From: Treponema sp.
Lineage (GTDB): Bacteria; Spirochaetota; Spirochaetia; Treponematales; Treponemataceae
Length of the DNA: 16,488 bases
Assembly: GCA_016296655.1 (NCBI GenBank)
Contig: JAEDIW010000050.1
Span: forward strand, 1 to 16,488
Reading direction: 5' to 3'
Shown: in pieces, positions 15,649 to 16,488 of the stretch
Position numbering within the stretch: the first letter of the stretch is position 1
Layout of the letters: each line of letters starts with the position of its first letter
Translations under genes and position numbers: made by a program
The notes under the pieces: generated by a model
What the model was told of the DNA's origin: nothing
The model's database searches: none
What the model saw: only the letters and a program-made list of their open reading frames with translations

Positions 15649-16341
15649 TCACCTGCCGTCATTACTGCTGTTTTCCGGTGTTTTAGGGTATTTTTTGTCA
15701 AAGGCAATAATCAGTTCTTCTCTTGTCAGATTTCCGTTTCGTTCTCTGGCTGCTTTTAATTTTCTGTAAACAGTATTTTCGGAGTACCCCTCTACTTCTT
15801 TCTGATAAACTTTTCCGCTGCGAAGCTGTTCCAGAATACGGATTTCGTCTTCATTCAAAATAAGGTTTTTTCGCTCAAATTCATTTGAAAGAACATAAGT
15901 TACAATTCCGATAAACCAGAGGGATCTGACCATATGAATAAAATAATGGATTAAGTCTTCGTCGTTTATGGCAAATGCAACTGAAACTGCTCCAAGGTAA
16001 AGAAAAATTGCGGGTTTTGAAAGCTGAGGTTTAATCATTATGGAAATACAAAGTACAAAAAGCGCAGTGCTGTTGTTGTAGAGAAAAGTAGAATCGAAGG
16101 CCAGAATAAAAACCAGTACAAGACTGTAAACAAGATTAAAGTAAGGAAAAATTTTTTTCTTGAAAAAGACAGCCAGCGGAATGTAAGCAAAATCAAAGGC
16201 AATAATAATCCAGCCCATAATGGTAAAACGGGAATTAAATCCGTTCCACAAATTCAGAATTCCCCGTAAAAATGCCAGCAGACATGTATAAAACAGAAAA
16301 TGATCGTTTACAAAAGATTTAAACCTAATACTGTTAAGCAT
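15649..16341 (-). CDS. Membrane protein with C-terminal LuxR-like helix-turn-helix
   Basis: This 230-residue protein has about six hydrophobic segments (near residues 14-32, 40-60, 66-83, 88-105, 109-125 and 135-152). A cytoplasmic tail then carries a helix-turn-helix, 'LNEDEIRILEQLRSGKVYQKEVEGYSENTVYRKLKAARE' in outline (162-200), that resembles the LuxR/GerE fold. No kinase, receiver or periplasmic sensor domain is visible. It is likely a one-component membrane-bound transcription factor that senses something at or in the membrane. GAGGTGAG lies about six bases before the ATG. It is upstream of the superoxide reductase on the same strand (109-base gap), which makes control of that gene possible but unproven. 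I do not recognise a named family. Confidence 0.72.
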   Translation of the reverse strand: MLNSIRFKSFVNDHFLFYTCLLAFLRGILNLWNGFNSRFTIMGWIIIAFDFAYIPLAVFFKKKIFPYFNLVYSLVLVFILAFDSTFLYNNSTALFVLCISIMIKPQLSKPAIFLYLGAVSVAFAINDEDLIHYFIHMVRSLWFIGIVTYVLSNEFERKNLILNEDEIRILEQLRSGKVYQKEVEGYSENTVYRKLKAARERNGNLTREELIIAFDKKYPKTPENSSNDGR

Positions 16342-16407
16342 AAACTCACCTCACTTTTTTAATATTTAGCCCCGGCATAGAAAACAACAGGCCTCTTTGC
16401 AGGGACT

Positions 16408-16488
16408 TCAGAAATCTCCTCTGTCATTATAAATCACTTTTCTGATAATGAAGTTTTTAACAGTCATCAAAAAATCATCAATTTTGGA
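16408..16488 (-). CDS. Possible 3' end of a gene running off the right edge
   Basis: On the - strand one frame is open from the window edge for 26 codons to a TGA at 16410-16408, ending in 'MTVKNFIIRKVIYNDRGDF'. Composition is protein-like (hydrophobic and basic residues alternate), but the stretch is too short to be sure and no family is recognisable. If real, it is an upstream neighbour on the same strand as the membrane regulator, 66 bases before its start. Confidence 0.25.
   Translation of the reverse strand, partial: SKIDDFLMTVKNFIIRKVIYNDRGDF
16426..16431 (-). promoter_or_regulatory. Possible -10 box of the membrane regulator gene
   Basis: A perfect TATAAT on the - strand lies about 85 bases before the start codon of the membrane HTH gene. 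No good -35 box or TGn extension accompanies it, and it falls inside the possible partial gene at the right edge, so the call is weak. Confidence 0.28.

Noticed and set aside
16362..16430. A 22-codon - strand ORF ('MTEEISEVPAKRPV...') upstream of the membrane regulator.
   Set aside because: There is no ribosome-binding site, and its ATG overlaps the possible TATAAT box; too short to support.
1..16488. Searched for CRISPR arrays, insertion sequences, tRNA/rRNA genes and prophage genes.
   Set aside because: No regularly spaced repeats, transposase or integrase motifs, or recognisable structural RNA genes were found.

Overview
The window looks like a chromosomal segment from a low-GC, A-rich, host-associated Treponema-like spirochaete. 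This is inferred from A/T-rich coding with many AAA/GAA codons, the lack of transposases, phage genes, tRNAs, rRNAs or CRISPR arrays, an ankyrin-repeat gene of about 34-residue period, a superoxide reductase, and the general style of the proteins. I could not run a database search, so the genus is only a likely guess.

Left half (1-11316, + strand). A GC-rich, hairpin-rich element (1-123) precedes a strong promoter and a divergent sigma-70-family factor (207-1016). Next come four closely packed DNA-end-processing genes: sbcD, sbcC, an AddB-like iron-sulfur nuclease and an AddA-like helicase-nuclease. sbcD and sbcC overlap by one base, and the other junctions are 11-14 bases. A near-perfect extended -10 promoter lies just before sbcD, but no terminator separates sbcD from the sigma gene, so the sigma gene may be co-transcribed with the cluster. 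SbcCD would trim hairpins and blocked ends, and AddAB would resect double-strand breaks for recombination. Grouping sbcDC with addBA is also known from Firmicutes. A 14-bp-stem hairpin (11328-11365) is a bidirectional terminator between this operon and the convergent genes on the right.

Middle (11381-14875, - strand). A WYL-domain HTH regulator is followed by a nine- to ten-repeat ankyrin protein and an AAA+ ATPase, in transcription order. The ankyrin and AAA+ genes are 8 bases apart, and the ATPase ribosome-binding site overlaps the ankyrin stop. The WYL gene has a good promoter (TTGACC-17-TATTAT), with a 6-bp palindrome just downstream of the predicted start of transcription and a similar site upstream. 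This suggests an autoregulated three-gene module. It is the best candidate here for an uncharacterised system, but its function cannot be read from sequence.

Right part (14876-16488, - strand). A superoxide reductase of desulfoferrodoxin type, with both iron sites intact, ends in a classical terminator. Upstream of it, on the same strand, lies a six-helix membrane protein with a C-terminal LuxR-like HTH, a candidate membrane-bound transcription factor. The right edge may hold the last 26 codons of a further gene.
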